Positions 44,598 through 52,241 of a stretch of DNA of 64,000 nt are shown here, piece after piece; position 1 is the first letter of the stretch, and every line of letters begins with the position of its first letter. Location: positions 3,720,001 through 3,784,000 of the forward strand of contig NZ_CP080382.1 in NCBI RefSeq assembly GCF_019443425.1, in the 5' to 3' direction. Origin of the DNA: Arthrobacter sp. PAMC25284 (lineage in GTDB: Bacteria > Actinomycetota > Actinomycetes > Actinomycetales > Micrococcaceae). A model generated the notes under the pieces. The model saw only the letters and a list, made by a program, of their open reading frames with translations, was not told where the DNA came from and searched no databases. A program made the translations under genes and the position numbers.

Positions 44598-45848
44598 ATG
44601 TCAGAGCTCCTGATCATTTCGGTTGTTGTTTTCGGCTTTGCCATGGTGTCTGGGCGGCTGTCCCTGTCGCCGGTCACGGCACCGATGGTATTTACCGCGG
44701 TCGGAGTTCTGCTCGGTGCGGTCGGCGGGCCGTGGTTTCACCTTGATTTGGAGAGCGAGGCGGTCTCCTTGCTGGTGGAGGCCACCCTCGTGCTGGTCCT
44801 TTTCACGGATGCCGTGCGCATCGACCTGAGGATGCTGCGACGCCAGATCCTGCTCCCCGCACGTCTGTTGGGTATCGGGCTGCCGCTCACTATCGTGCTT
44901 GGGACCCTCGCTGCTGCCGCGCTGTTCGGGCGGCTCACGATCGTCGAGGCGGCGCTCATCGCCGCCATCCTTGCGCCGACCGACGCCGCGCTTGGCCAGG
45001 CCGTGGTGAGCGACAAACGGCTGCCGGTGCGCATCCGGCAGGGACTGAATGTGGAGAGCGGCCTCAACGACGGAATAATGGTTCCGATAGTGACGGTGTT
45101 CCTTGCGATCGCAGCGACGGAGACGGGTGCGACTGCGGGCAAGTGGGGCCTGTTTGCTGCGCAGCAGGTCGGATTCGGGATCCTCGCCGGGGCTCTGGCT
45201 GGGGTGCTCGGCGGGTGGCTGCTCCACCGCTTCGCCTCGGCCGGCTTTGTCGACGGAATCTACCGCCAGCTCGCGACGATCGCGATTGCTGTCGCTGCGT
45301 TCACGAGCGCAGGAGTGGTGGGGGGAAACGGGTTCATCGCTGCCTTCGTTGCCGGGCTTGCGTTCAGTCATGTCGCTCGCGAACAATGCAAAAACGTTCA
45401 AGACTTCACAGAGGACGAGGGTGAACTCCTGGGGTCCATGACGTTTCTGGTGTTTGGTGCGGTGTTGGCTGCCCCGGTGCTCGGGTCGTTGACCTGGCAG
45501 ATCGCACTGTACGTTGTGCTTTCATTGACCGTAGTGCGGATGCTGCCGGTGCTGGTCGCGCTCGCCGGGTCCCGCACCCGCTTCGAGACCCGCCTGTTCA
45601 TCGGGTGGTTCGGGCCGAGAGGGTTGGCGTCAATCCTGTTCGCACTCCTGGTCTTCGAGCAGTTGAGCGGGACCGTGGCCGACGCAGTGTTTTCCGTTGC
45701 GGTGTGGACGATTCTGGTGAGTGTGTTTGCTCACGGCATCACGGCGAGCCCGTGGACGTCACGACTCGCCCGTCGCCTGAATGAGGCACCAGCTTCCGCA
45801 CCTGAAATGGTTGAGGTTGGCGAGATGCTGACCCGCCGCCGCCTGTGA
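44598..45848 (+). CDS. CPA1-type Na+(K+)/H+ antiporter
   Basis: A 416-residue multi-pass membrane antiporter of the monovalent cation:proton antiporter-1 family. The ion-binding region is AILAPTDAALGQAVVSD (the TD motif) together with LNVESGLNDGIMVPIVTVF (the ND motif), and later helices contain GWFGPRGLASILFALLVFE. It exports Na+ or K+ in exchange for protons. GGAGG lies 5 nt upstream of the ATG. To the eye it uses more U-ending codons than its neighbours, which may point to later arrival. It is the last intact gene before the Rieske relic. Confidence 0.9.
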   Translation: MSELLIISVVVFGFAMVSGRLSLSPVTAPMVFTAVGVLLGAVGGPWFHLDLESEAVSLLVEATLVLVLFTDAVRIDLRMLRRQILLPARLLGIGLPLTIVLGTLAAAALFGRLTIVEAALIAAILAPTDAALGQAVVSDKRLPVRIRQGLNVESGLNDGIMVPIVTVFLAIAATETGATAGKWGLFAAQQVGFGILAGALAGVLGGWLLHRFASAGFVDGIYRQLATIAIAVAAFTSAGVVGGNGFIAAFVAGLAFSHVAREQCKNVQDFTEDEGELLGSMTFLVFGAVLAAPVLGSLTWQIALYVVLSLTVVRMLPVLVALAGSRTRFETRLFIGWFGPRGLASILFALLVFEQLSGTVADAVFSVAVWTILVSVFAHGITASPWTSRLARRLNEAPASAPEMVEVGEMLTRRRL

Positions 45849-45855
45849 CGGGCTG

Positions 45856-46080
45856 GTGTCGCGTGCCGGCCGCGAACCCGTCGCTGTATCCACCACGAAC
45901 AGGCGTCACCTGCAGGGGTCCCGGCCGTGTGCATGCGTTTGGGAAGACTTCTCAGCTGGGTCGACGCCGAAAAGTACTGGGACTGCCCCTGCACGGCTGA
46001 CGCTTTCCGCCTCAAGGGGAAGTTCTCCAGGGCCCAACTGCTTGGGGATGTCGAGCGGCGAAACCTTCAGTTAACGCCTG
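45856..46080 (+). pseudogene. relic of a Rieske [2Fe-2S] domain
   Basis: Frame 1 reads RAGREPVAVSTTN and, one frame shifted, VCMRLGRLLSWVDAEKYWDC followed by PC, then VERRNL. This lines up with the C-terminal Rieske domain of FAD-dependent oxidoreductases (consensus CTHLGC..W...E..WDCPCHGSRF). Both histidine ligands are lost (CMR for CTH and PCTAD for PCHGS), and the rest of the gene is missing. It is a decayed fragment, without function. Confidence 0.65.
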
Positions 46081-46106
46081 GGCCAGCGCCAGGATGTGGT
46101 GTCGGT

Positions 46107-47099
46107 TCAGACGCCCCCATCGTGTTCCCGCGCTGCCTTGTCGAGAGCTTCCAACACCCGCGCGTTGTTGGCCGCGTCCGTGAGGTCGTAGCGGAGCGGC
46201 GTACCGTTCAGGACGCTGTCGGCGAAGTGTTCGCCCATCCGTACGAAGTGGTTTTCGCCCTTGACCTCGTGATAGATGGTGTCCTGCCCGAAGTGGTGCT
46301 CCTCCAGGACCGAGTCCTCCTCCAGGAGCCCAAAAGGATTGTTGAGGTAGAGCCGGCCACCGGTGCCGGTGAGCTCCAGAAAGTTGCGTCGCTCGAGGTT
46401 CACTCCGGTGTCAAGAAGCGCCGTGGCGCTGCCGGGAAAGCGCAGCATGCCCGCGATGCTGGTGTCGATTCGACCTCCGTCGTTGGCGTCGCGGTAGTTG
46501 CCAAAGGCGGCGACGTGAGCCGGCTCCTGCGCCGTGACCATCCGGCTGACGTTGACGCAGTAGGACCCCGCATCGAAAAGTGCGCCTCCGCCGAGCCCGG
46601 TGTACCAGCGGATGTTGTCGTCCCCGCCCGCGTCGAAGGAGTGACCGACGTGGACGAATGTCAGTTGGCCCACTGCATGGGCCGCGAGCAGCTCTTGCAG
46701 CTTTTCGAACCGCGGGTGGAAACGGTACATGAAGCCTTCCAGGACTTTGAGCCCGGTCTCGTCGGCCCTGCGCGCAATCTCCTCGCACTCGGCGGCGCTC
46801 ATCGCCAAGGGTTTTTCACAGAGGACGTGCTTGCCTGCGTCCAGGGATTTTAGAATCCACTCGAGGTGCAGTGCGTTCGGCAACGCAATGTAGACAGCGT
46901 CGATGTCCGGGGAAGCGAGCAGCGCCTCATAAGAGCCAAACGACTGTGGGATGCCGTGCTTATCGGCGTACTCCCTGGCCTTTTCCTCGGTGCAACACAA
47001 TATCCACACGTGGGTCTGCCATGAGCTACTCAATGGCCTCAGTGCGTGCTCCGTCGATACGTCCAGTATCGGGCCCGCAATGTAGTGCTCAAGAGCCAT
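46107..47099 (-). CDS. Gfo/Idh/MocA-family oxidoreductase with an unusual N-terminus
   Basis: A 330-residue dehydrogenase-like protein. The body is typical: EKAREYADKHGIPQSFGSYE, VYIALPNALHLEWILKSLDA, HVLCEKPLAM (EKP) and a C-terminal region GGGALFDAGSYCVNVSRM. The N-terminus, however, reads HYIAGPILDVSTEHALRPLS where an NAD-binding GxGxxG-type loop is expected, so the glycines are largely lost. Either it does not bind cofactor normally or the gene is decaying. The start at 47099 is weak (CCGGG only). Its neighbours are a Rieske relic and tRNA-Arg. Confidence 0.65.
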   Translation of the reverse strand: MALEHYIAGPILDVSTEHALRPLSSSWQTHVWILCCTEEKAREYADKHGIPQSFGSYEALLASPDIDAVYIALPNALHLEWILKSLDAGKHVLCEKPLAMSAAECEEIARRADETGLKVLEGFMYRFHPRFEKLQELLAAHAVGQLTFVHVGHSFDAGGDDNIRWYTGLGGGALFDAGSYCVNVSRMVTAQEPAHVAAFGNYRDANDGGRIDTSIAGMLRFPGSATALLDTGVNLERRNFLELTGTGGRLYLNNPFGLLEEDSVLEEHHFGQDTIYHEVKGENHFVRMGEHFADSVLNGTPLRYDLTDAANNARVLEALDKAAREHDGGV

Positions 47100-47255
47100 C
47101 CCGGAAACAGAAATATAGATCGTCCGGGGGTCTGGGGACGCCGGCTTCGTGTTTTGGATACGCGAATCAACCGACGTCGTGCCTGGCCGCCCCCAGTGCG
47201 GACAGGGGAGAGCCGGAGGGGATGCCCGGACCGTACGTCTGCCAAAGTGAGCAGC

Positions 47256-47291
47256 AAAAACCCCGCCACTTTGTTGAAGTGACGGGGTTTT
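47256..47291 (-). terminator. terminator of tRNA-Arg
   Basis: On the minus strand, AAACCCCGTCACTT and its mate AAAGTGGCGGGGTTT form a near-perfect hairpin starting 7 bp from the tRNA 3' end, with T-rich sequence after it. Confidence 0.75.
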
Positions 47292-47297
47292 CTTTTG

Positions 47298-47370
47298 TGC
47301 CCTCGATTGGAATCGAACCAACGACCTTCTGCTCCGGAGGCAGACGCTCTATCCCCTGAGCTACGAGGGC
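47298..47370 (-). tRNA. tRNA-Arg (anticodon CCG)
   Basis: A 73-nt cloverleaf read on the minus strand. Acceptor arm GCCCTCG/CGAGGGC with discriminator A, D arm GCTCAGGGGATAGAGC, anticodon arm TCTGCCTCCGGAGCAGA with anticodon CCG, and T arm GTTGGTTCGATTCCAAT. It decodes CGG arginine codons. CCA is not encoded. It lies between an apparently plastic region and the flavin cluster and would be a normal integration target, though no att duplication was seen. Confidence 0.96.
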
Positions 47371-47470
47371 AGTCAGGGATCCTGCCTAAACCGGCGGGAC
47401 GTCCTAGAGCTTAGCAGGAAGGTGGCCCCCAAGGGAAAATCGACGCGGGCGGGGTGTCGCGACGGGCCGG

Positions 47471-49006
47471 TCAGTAGCCCGCGAAAGAATCGACATGGAT
47501 CCGGCGGGCGCCGGCACCGCGGGCAGCGGACCGCAGCGACCGCACACTCGCGGGCGAACCGGACACAAAGACATCCCGTGCGGAAATATCCGGCACAAGC
47601 TCACGGAGACGGGCCGCATCGAGCCTGGCGTCCCCGGCGTCCTGTGCGAACCCGGGCGCGGCAGACCCATCAGCGAGCCGGACGATAACGCGCGCTCCGG
47701 AGCGTTCGAGTTCGTCCGCGTAGGCCAGCTCGTCGGTGCTCCGGACCAGATACAGCAGGACAACGTCACGGTCCCGGGCTGCGCTGGTGCCCAGCTGGGC
47801 AAGGTAAGGAGTGATGCCGATGCCGGCGGCAATCAACAGCACCGGAGCCTGGCGGTTCCGGGGCAGGACAAAGTCGCCGCCCACGGCGGTTCCGGTCAGT
47901 TCCTCGCCGGGTTCCAGGGCCAGCAACGAGCGCTTCGCGGAGGACAGCGGTGCGGCGATGCCCACACCGATCCTCAGCTCGGGAGAGCCAGGAGCACTTG
48001 TCAGGCTGAAAATCCGCCGCAGCCCCTTTCCATCGGCCCGGGTGTGGGGCAGATGCAGTTCCAGGTACTGCCCGGCCGCATACCGGAGGGGACGGGTCGG
48101 GCGGAACCGGAACTCCGTCGTCGTCGGCGTCAGTGGGCGCGAGCCTTCGAAACGGAGCCGGATGCCACCACGCTGTCCGGCGGCAAACGCCAGCAGGTTC
48201 CCGACCAGGAGCGCGAGCTCGGGGGAGTTGGCCGCCAACCCCAGATTGAATGGGACGGCGAAGAGCAACGCGACGACGCCGGCGAGCGCGAGCTGCTGCC
48301 AGCGCCGCGGCGGCAGGGTGAGCGGCTCAGTAAGCATAAAGCCGACGAAGAACAGGACAGGACGTTGCGCGACGGCCTGCCACAGGGCCGTACCGGTGTC
48401 CAGACCTGCACGGAGCAGTTCGAATGTCACGATGCCCACGGTGAGGACCGTGAATACCGCGGCCATCTGCAGTTTCCGGACCCGGTAGAGGACCAGGAGC
48501 ACCCCTGGCAGGACGAGCCACAGCATGGCCGGGGTCGCAGCCCACCAGGTTGCGATGTTGAGGCCGGTAAGGCCGGTCAGGAACGCGCCGGCAGCAGCAG
48601 GGTTGAAGATGTGCCGGCCGCGCCAGGCCAAGGCGTACTTCGAGGCTGACGCCAGCACGCAGGCCAGGGCCACACCCGCGAGGTCCGGCAGCCGCACGCC
48701 GTCGGTGAGCTGTGTGGGCCAGAAGAGGAAATACAGCAGCAGGCCCGTGATGAGCGAGGATTCCGCGTGCGGGCGAACATGGAAGACCGCAGCCAGTGCC
48801 CGGTTGGAGGCATAGGTCAGGCCGAGACAGAGAACCAGGTGGGCGAGCATCTCCGGCAGCCCGAACGTCAGCCAGCCGAGAAGGTCGAGCAGCAGGCTGT
48901 AAACGGCAAGGACCGCGAGAACCAGAAGAACCAGCCGGTACATGGTGAACCGGCCCAGGGCCGTGTCCAGCCGGGCGGCAGCCGGAGCTGCTGAACGTGT
49001 TGTCAT
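47471..49006 (-). CDS. RnfD/NqrB-like membrane domain fused to a ferredoxin-reductase domain
   Basis: A 511-residue fusion. Residues 1-290 contain about nine hydrophobic helices with RHIFNPAAAGAFLTGLTGLN, a segment like the NqrB/RnfD family, where a nearby threonine carries FMN in some members. From about residue 305 a FAD/NAD(P)H-binding reductase follows: LRYAAGQYLELHLPH for FAD, APVLLIAAGIGITPYLAQLG for NAD and a C-terminal DVFVSGSPASVRSLR. It can move electrons from a cytoplasmic pyridine nucleotide through the membrane. It overlaps apbE by ATGA, so all three genes form one unit. Confidence 0.85.
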   Translation of the reverse strand: MTTRSAAPAAARLDTALGRFTMYRLVLLVLAVLAVYSLLLDLLGWLTFGLPEMLAHLVLCLGLTYASNRALAAVFHVRPHAESSLITGLLLYFLFWPTQLTDGVRLPDLAGVALACVLASASKYALAWRGRHIFNPAAAGAFLTGLTGLNIATWWAATPAMLWLVLPGVLLVLYRVRKLQMAAVFTVLTVGIVTFELLRAGLDTGTALWQAVAQRPVLFFVGFMLTEPLTLPPRRWQQLALAGVVALLFAVPFNLGLAANSPELALLVGNLLAFAAGQRGGIRLRFEGSRPLTPTTTEFRFRPTRPLRYAAGQYLELHLPHTRADGKGLRRIFSLTSAPGSPELRIGVGIAAPLSSAKRSLLALEPGEELTGTAVGGDFVLPRNRQAPVLLIAAGIGITPYLAQLGTSAARDRDVVLLYLVRSTDELAYADELERSGARVIVRLADGSAAPGFAQDAGDARLDAARLRELVPDISARDVFVSGSPASVRSLRSAARGAGARRIHVDSFAGY

Positions 49007-49875
49007 GAGAAAAGTGTCCCCTCGAAATCGGCGGAGAATTCGGCGTGTCCGTCCGAATACACGGTGAGCCAGGCAAAATCGAACTCGCGCTGCAGCCTGG
49101 CACCTTCGACGAAAAAGAGCGCGGTTGCGAGCGCATCGGCGACCATCGCCGTCCCGGCCATCGCCCAGCTGGCGACGACGGACCGGACAGGTGATCCGGT
49201 GGTGCCGTCGAGGACATGATGGAGGCCTTCGCCCCAGACCCGACGGTTGGCGGCCGAGGCGCACAAGGCTCCCGGGCCGAGCATCACGGTGCCAATTCCC
49301 TGGCCGTGGTCGGCGGGATGCTCCAGGGCGATCCGCACGGGGTCCGGTCCCCGGTTCAGCAGGTCCCCGCTGGCGTCGATGAAATGCTCGCCGTGGCCGC
49401 AGGCGTTCAGCTCGGCGGACAGCAAATCAGCCAGTTGACCCTTGCCGGCAGCGCCGACGTCGATGGTGACGGGGGCGGCGGTGGTCACGACGGACCCCTG
49501 CCAGTGCAGGACGTCCTCCCACCGCGGCGCGGGCAGCGGCGGACCGGCCGCGCGCAGCGAGTACCGCGCATCGTAGCCAAGCTGCGCCAGGCTTCCGCCG
49601 ACCAGCGGTGTCATGGCGCCGCCGGTGAGCCGGTAGAGGGTGCCATAGAGCCGGCCCAGGTCCGTCGCCCCGGCGGGGAGTTCATAACGCCCCGGGCAGC
49701 GCGCGATGGTGGCTACGAGCGAGTCGATCCGGAACCGGGACCAGGCGGCGTCATAGCCGGTCACGACGTCAAGCAGGCGTTGCCTAATGTCGGCGGACAG
49801 CGTGGACGGCGTCGAGATTTCCCAGCCGGTTCCGATTCCATCGAACGTGAACGACACCCAGCCTGGATGCGGCAC
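49003..49875 (-). CDS. apbE: FAD:protein FMN transferase (ApbE)
   Basis: A 290-residue flavin transferase that attaches FMN covalently to Thr/Ser of target proteins. Family regions are visible: TFDGIGTGWEI near the N-terminus, TIDVGAAGKGQLADLL for the FAD and metal site, HFIDASGDLLNRG, and the C-terminal ASWAMAGTAMVADALATALF (T-x-A-D-A metal ligand). No lipoprotein signal is seen, so it may be cytoplasmic or membrane-facing, unlike many ApbE proteins. The start is a GTG at 49875. Its target is most likely the FMN-binding lipoprotein encoded upstream. Confidence 0.93.
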   Translation of the reverse strand: MPHPGWVSFTFDGIGTGWEISTPSTLSADIRQRLLDVVTGYDAAWSRFRIDSLVATIARCPGRYELPAGATDLGRLYGTLYRLTGGAMTPLVGGSLAQLGYDARYSLRAAGPPLPAPRWEDVLHWQGSVVTTAAPVTIDVGAAGKGQLADLLSAELNACGHGEHFIDASGDLLNRGPDPVRIALEHPADHGQGIGTVMLGPGALCASAANRRVWGEGLHHVLDGTTGSPVRSVVASWAMAGTAMVADALATALFFVEGARLQREFDFAWLTVYSDGHAEFSADFEGTLFS

Positions 49876-49911
49876 GCCTGCTCCTCTGCCTCGCCGCCTG
49901 TCCCGGTCCGG

Positions 49912-50370
49912 CTACGAGGCCTGGGTCTTGATCTTGGCCACGGCCTCGTTGAAGCCGCCGCTGGTCAGCGAGGACCCGGCCACCTTCGAGACACTGATCG
50001 CGTCCAGTTTCTTCCCCACGATCTGGTCCTGGATCCCGCCGGCGAACTCGCCCTGGAATTTCTTGGTATTGGGGTTGGACGGGTGCGGCGTGATCTGGAC
50101 ACCGGACACCGTGCCGCCGGCCAAGGTCAGTTCAACGCCCACAGTCTCCGTGCCGTTCGGGGAGACATAGTTGCCATCAGCGCTGTAAGTGCCGTCCTTA
50201 TACGCGGTGGAGCCTCCGCCGGCTGCGGCGGAACCGGGAACCCCGGTCGCTGAAGCTGCGGGAGCGGCCTCAGCTGCGGGGGTTTCTGCCGGGGCGCAAC
50301 CGGCGGCGCTGCCTGCCAGGGACAAGCCGGCGAGGCCGGCGAGGACACTCTTGCGGATTACGGAATTCAT
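49912..50370 (-). CDS. FMN-binding domain lipoprotein
   Basis: A 152-residue exported lipoprotein with a signal ending in the lipobox SAAGC (LAGLSLAGSAAGCAPAE), an Ala/Pro linker and a C-terminal FMN-binding domain (DGTYSADGNYVSPNGTETVG and ITPHPSNPNTKKFQGEF). The flavinylation site is VAGSSLTSGGF, where the usual SGAT reads AGSS, so serine may be the FMN acceptor. GGAGT lies 6 nt upstream of the ATG at 50370. It should carry FMN on the outer face of the membrane, loaded by ApbE and reduced through the downstream membrane reductase. Confidence 0.9.
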   Translation of the reverse strand: MNSVIRKSVLAGLAGLSLAGSAAGCAPAETPAAEAAPAASATGVPGSAAAGGGSTAYKDGTYSADGNYVSPNGTETVGVELTLAGGTVSGVQITPHPSNPNTKKFQGEFAGGIQDQIVGKKLDAISVSKVAGSSLTSGGFNEAVAKIKTQAS

Positions 50371-50564
50371 AGTGTGACTCCATTCGTTGCGACGACCGGA
50401 CAGGCGGGGGCTGCGGACAGCGACACCACTAACAACGTCGACACCAGCGTATCGGTTCACTCTGTTCGGCGGGGGAACCCGGGCGGGCTGGGACCGGACA
50501 CCGCACGCGGCTGTTACGCCCACAACCGAATGTTGCCGAATTCCGCCACACTCCGGCCCACCGG

Positions 50565-50570
50565 TAGGCT
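50565..50570 (+). promoter_or_regulatory. -10 box, leaderless promoter of argS
   Basis: TAGGCT, GGAACT, then the GTG at 50577. The same hexamer and spacing occur before the MBL-fold gene. Confidence 0.55.
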
Positions 50571-50576
50571 GGAACT

Positions 50577-52241
50577 GTGACCCCAGAAGAACTCTCCCTC
50601 GCCATATCCGCCTGCCTGAAAGACGCCGTCGCCGGCGGCGACATCGCGCTGTCAGCCTCGGACATTCCGGACGAGGTGCGCGTCGAACGCCCGAAGAACA
50701 GGGATCACGGCGATTGGGCCACCAACATCGCCCTGCAGCTGGCCAAGGCAGCGGGCACCAACCCGCGGGAATTGGCCTCCGTGCTCAGCGCCCGGCTGAA
50801 GTCCATCGACGGCGTCTCCGCCGTTGACATCGCCGGCCCCGGGTTCCTCAACATCACCGTGGATGCGGCCGCCGCGGGCGCGCTGGCCCGGGCGATCGTG
50901 GACGCGGGCCCGGCCTACGGCACCAACTCGGCGCTCGCCGGACACGTGGTCAACATGGAATTTGTCTCAGCCAACCCCACCGGGCCGCTGCACATCGGCC
51001 ACACCCGCTGGGCGGCGCTGGGCGACTCGGTTGCCCGGGTCCTGCGGGCGTCCGGGGCGGACGTCACCGCGGAGTACTACATCAACGACGCCGGATCGCA
51101 GATGAATGTCTTCGCGCATTCTGTCCTCGCCAGGCTGCACGGCCGGGATGTGCCGGAGGGCGGCTACCCCGGCGGATACATCGCAGACCTCGGCCACGAG
51201 GTCCTGACCCGCCACCCGGACATCCGTGAACTCACCGACGTCGCGGCGCTCCCGGTGATCCGCGGTGCGGCCTACAAGGCGCAACTGCAGGACATCAAGC
51301 AGACGCTGGCGGAGTTCGGCGTCGCCTTCGACGTGTTCTTCTCCGAACAGGAGCTCCACGACGCCGGTGCGATTGCTGACGCCGTCGCACGGCTGCGCGA
51401 GCAGGGACATGTCTACGACGACGGCGGTGCGGTCTGGCTGCGCACCACGGACTTCGGTGACGACAAAGACCGCGTGATGATCCGCGCCAACGGCGAGCCC
51501 ACCTACTTCGCCGCCGATGCCGCGTACTACCTCTCCAAGAAAGACCGTGGCTACACGGAAAAGATCTACCTCCTCGGCGCCGATCACCACGGCTACATCC
51601 ACCGGCTCAAGGCGATCGCTGCCGCCGCGGGCGATGATCCCGACGTCAACATCGAGGTCCTGATCGGGCAGCTGGTCTCCGTCAACGGCGCCAAACTGTC
51701 CAAGCGCGCGGGCAACATCATCGAGCTCAAGGACCTCATCTCCTGGCTGGGCAAGGACGCAGTTCGTTACTCGCTGGCCCGCTTTCCGGCCGATTCGCCG
51801 CTGACCCTGGACCCGGAACTGCTCAAGAAGCACAGCAACGAAAACCCGGTCTTCTATGTCCAGTACGCGCATGCCCGATCGCGCGGAACGGCCCGTAACG
51901 CCGTGGCAGCAGGCGTCGAGCGCCGTGTTGACGGCAGAGACCGCTTCGAGGCCGCGCTGCTGGACCACGCGACGGAGAATGAACTCCTGTCCTATCTCGG
52001 CAGCTACCCCTCGATCGTGGCCAAGGCCGCGGAACTGCGCGAACCGCACCGCGTTGCCCGGCACCTGGAAGTTATTGCCGGCGCCTACCACCGCTGGTAC
52101 GACGCCTGCCGCGTGGCGCCCCAGGGCGAGGACGTGATCACTGATCTCCACCGCACGCGGCTGTGGCTCAATGACGCCACCAGCCAGGTGCTGGCCAACG
52201 GACTGGAACTGCTGGGCGTTTCGGCGCCGGAACGGATGTGA
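50577..52241 (+). CDS. argS: arginyl-tRNA synthetase
   Basis: A 554-residue class I synthetase that charges tRNA-Arg. The HIGH motif is NPTGPLHIGHTRWAALGDS, the KMSKS-like motif is VNGAKLSKRAGNIIEL, and the C-terminal anticodon-binding DALR domain follows (ending LANGLELLGVSAPERM). The N-terminal Add-1 domain covers residues 1-95. It heads a long run of biosynthetic genes with overlapping or nearly abutting starts and is 3.2 kb from a tRNA-Arg gene. The start GTG probably begins the transcript itself. Confidence 0.96.
   Translation: MTPEELSLAISACLKDAVAGGDIALSASDIPDEVRVERPKNRDHGDWATNIALQLAKAAGTNPRELASVLSARLKSIDGVSAVDIAGPGFLNITVDAAAAGALARAIVDAGPAYGTNSALAGHVVNMEFVSANPTGPLHIGHTRWAALGDSVARVLRASGADVTAEYYINDAGSQMNVFAHSVLARLHGRDVPEGGYPGGYIADLGHEVLTRHPDIRELTDVAALPVIRGAAYKAQLQDIKQTLAEFGVAFDVFFSEQELHDAGAIADAVARLREQGHVYDDGGAVWLRTTDFGDDKDRVMIRANGEPTYFAADAAYYLSKKDRGYTEKIYLLGADHHGYIHRLKAIAAAAGDDPDVNIEVLIGQLVSVNGAKLSKRAGNIIELKDLISWLGKDAVRYSLARFPADSPLTLDPELLKKHSNENPVFYVQYAHARSRGTARNAVAAGVERRVDGRDRFEAALLDHATENELLSYLGSYPSIVAKAAELREPHRVARHLEVIAGAYHRWYDACRVAPQGEDVITDLHRTRLWLNDATSQVLANGLELLGVSAPERM

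Noticed and set aside
47200..47400. Attachment site duplication at tRNA-Arg
   Set aside because: No second copy of the tRNA 3' end and no integrase gene were seen in the window.
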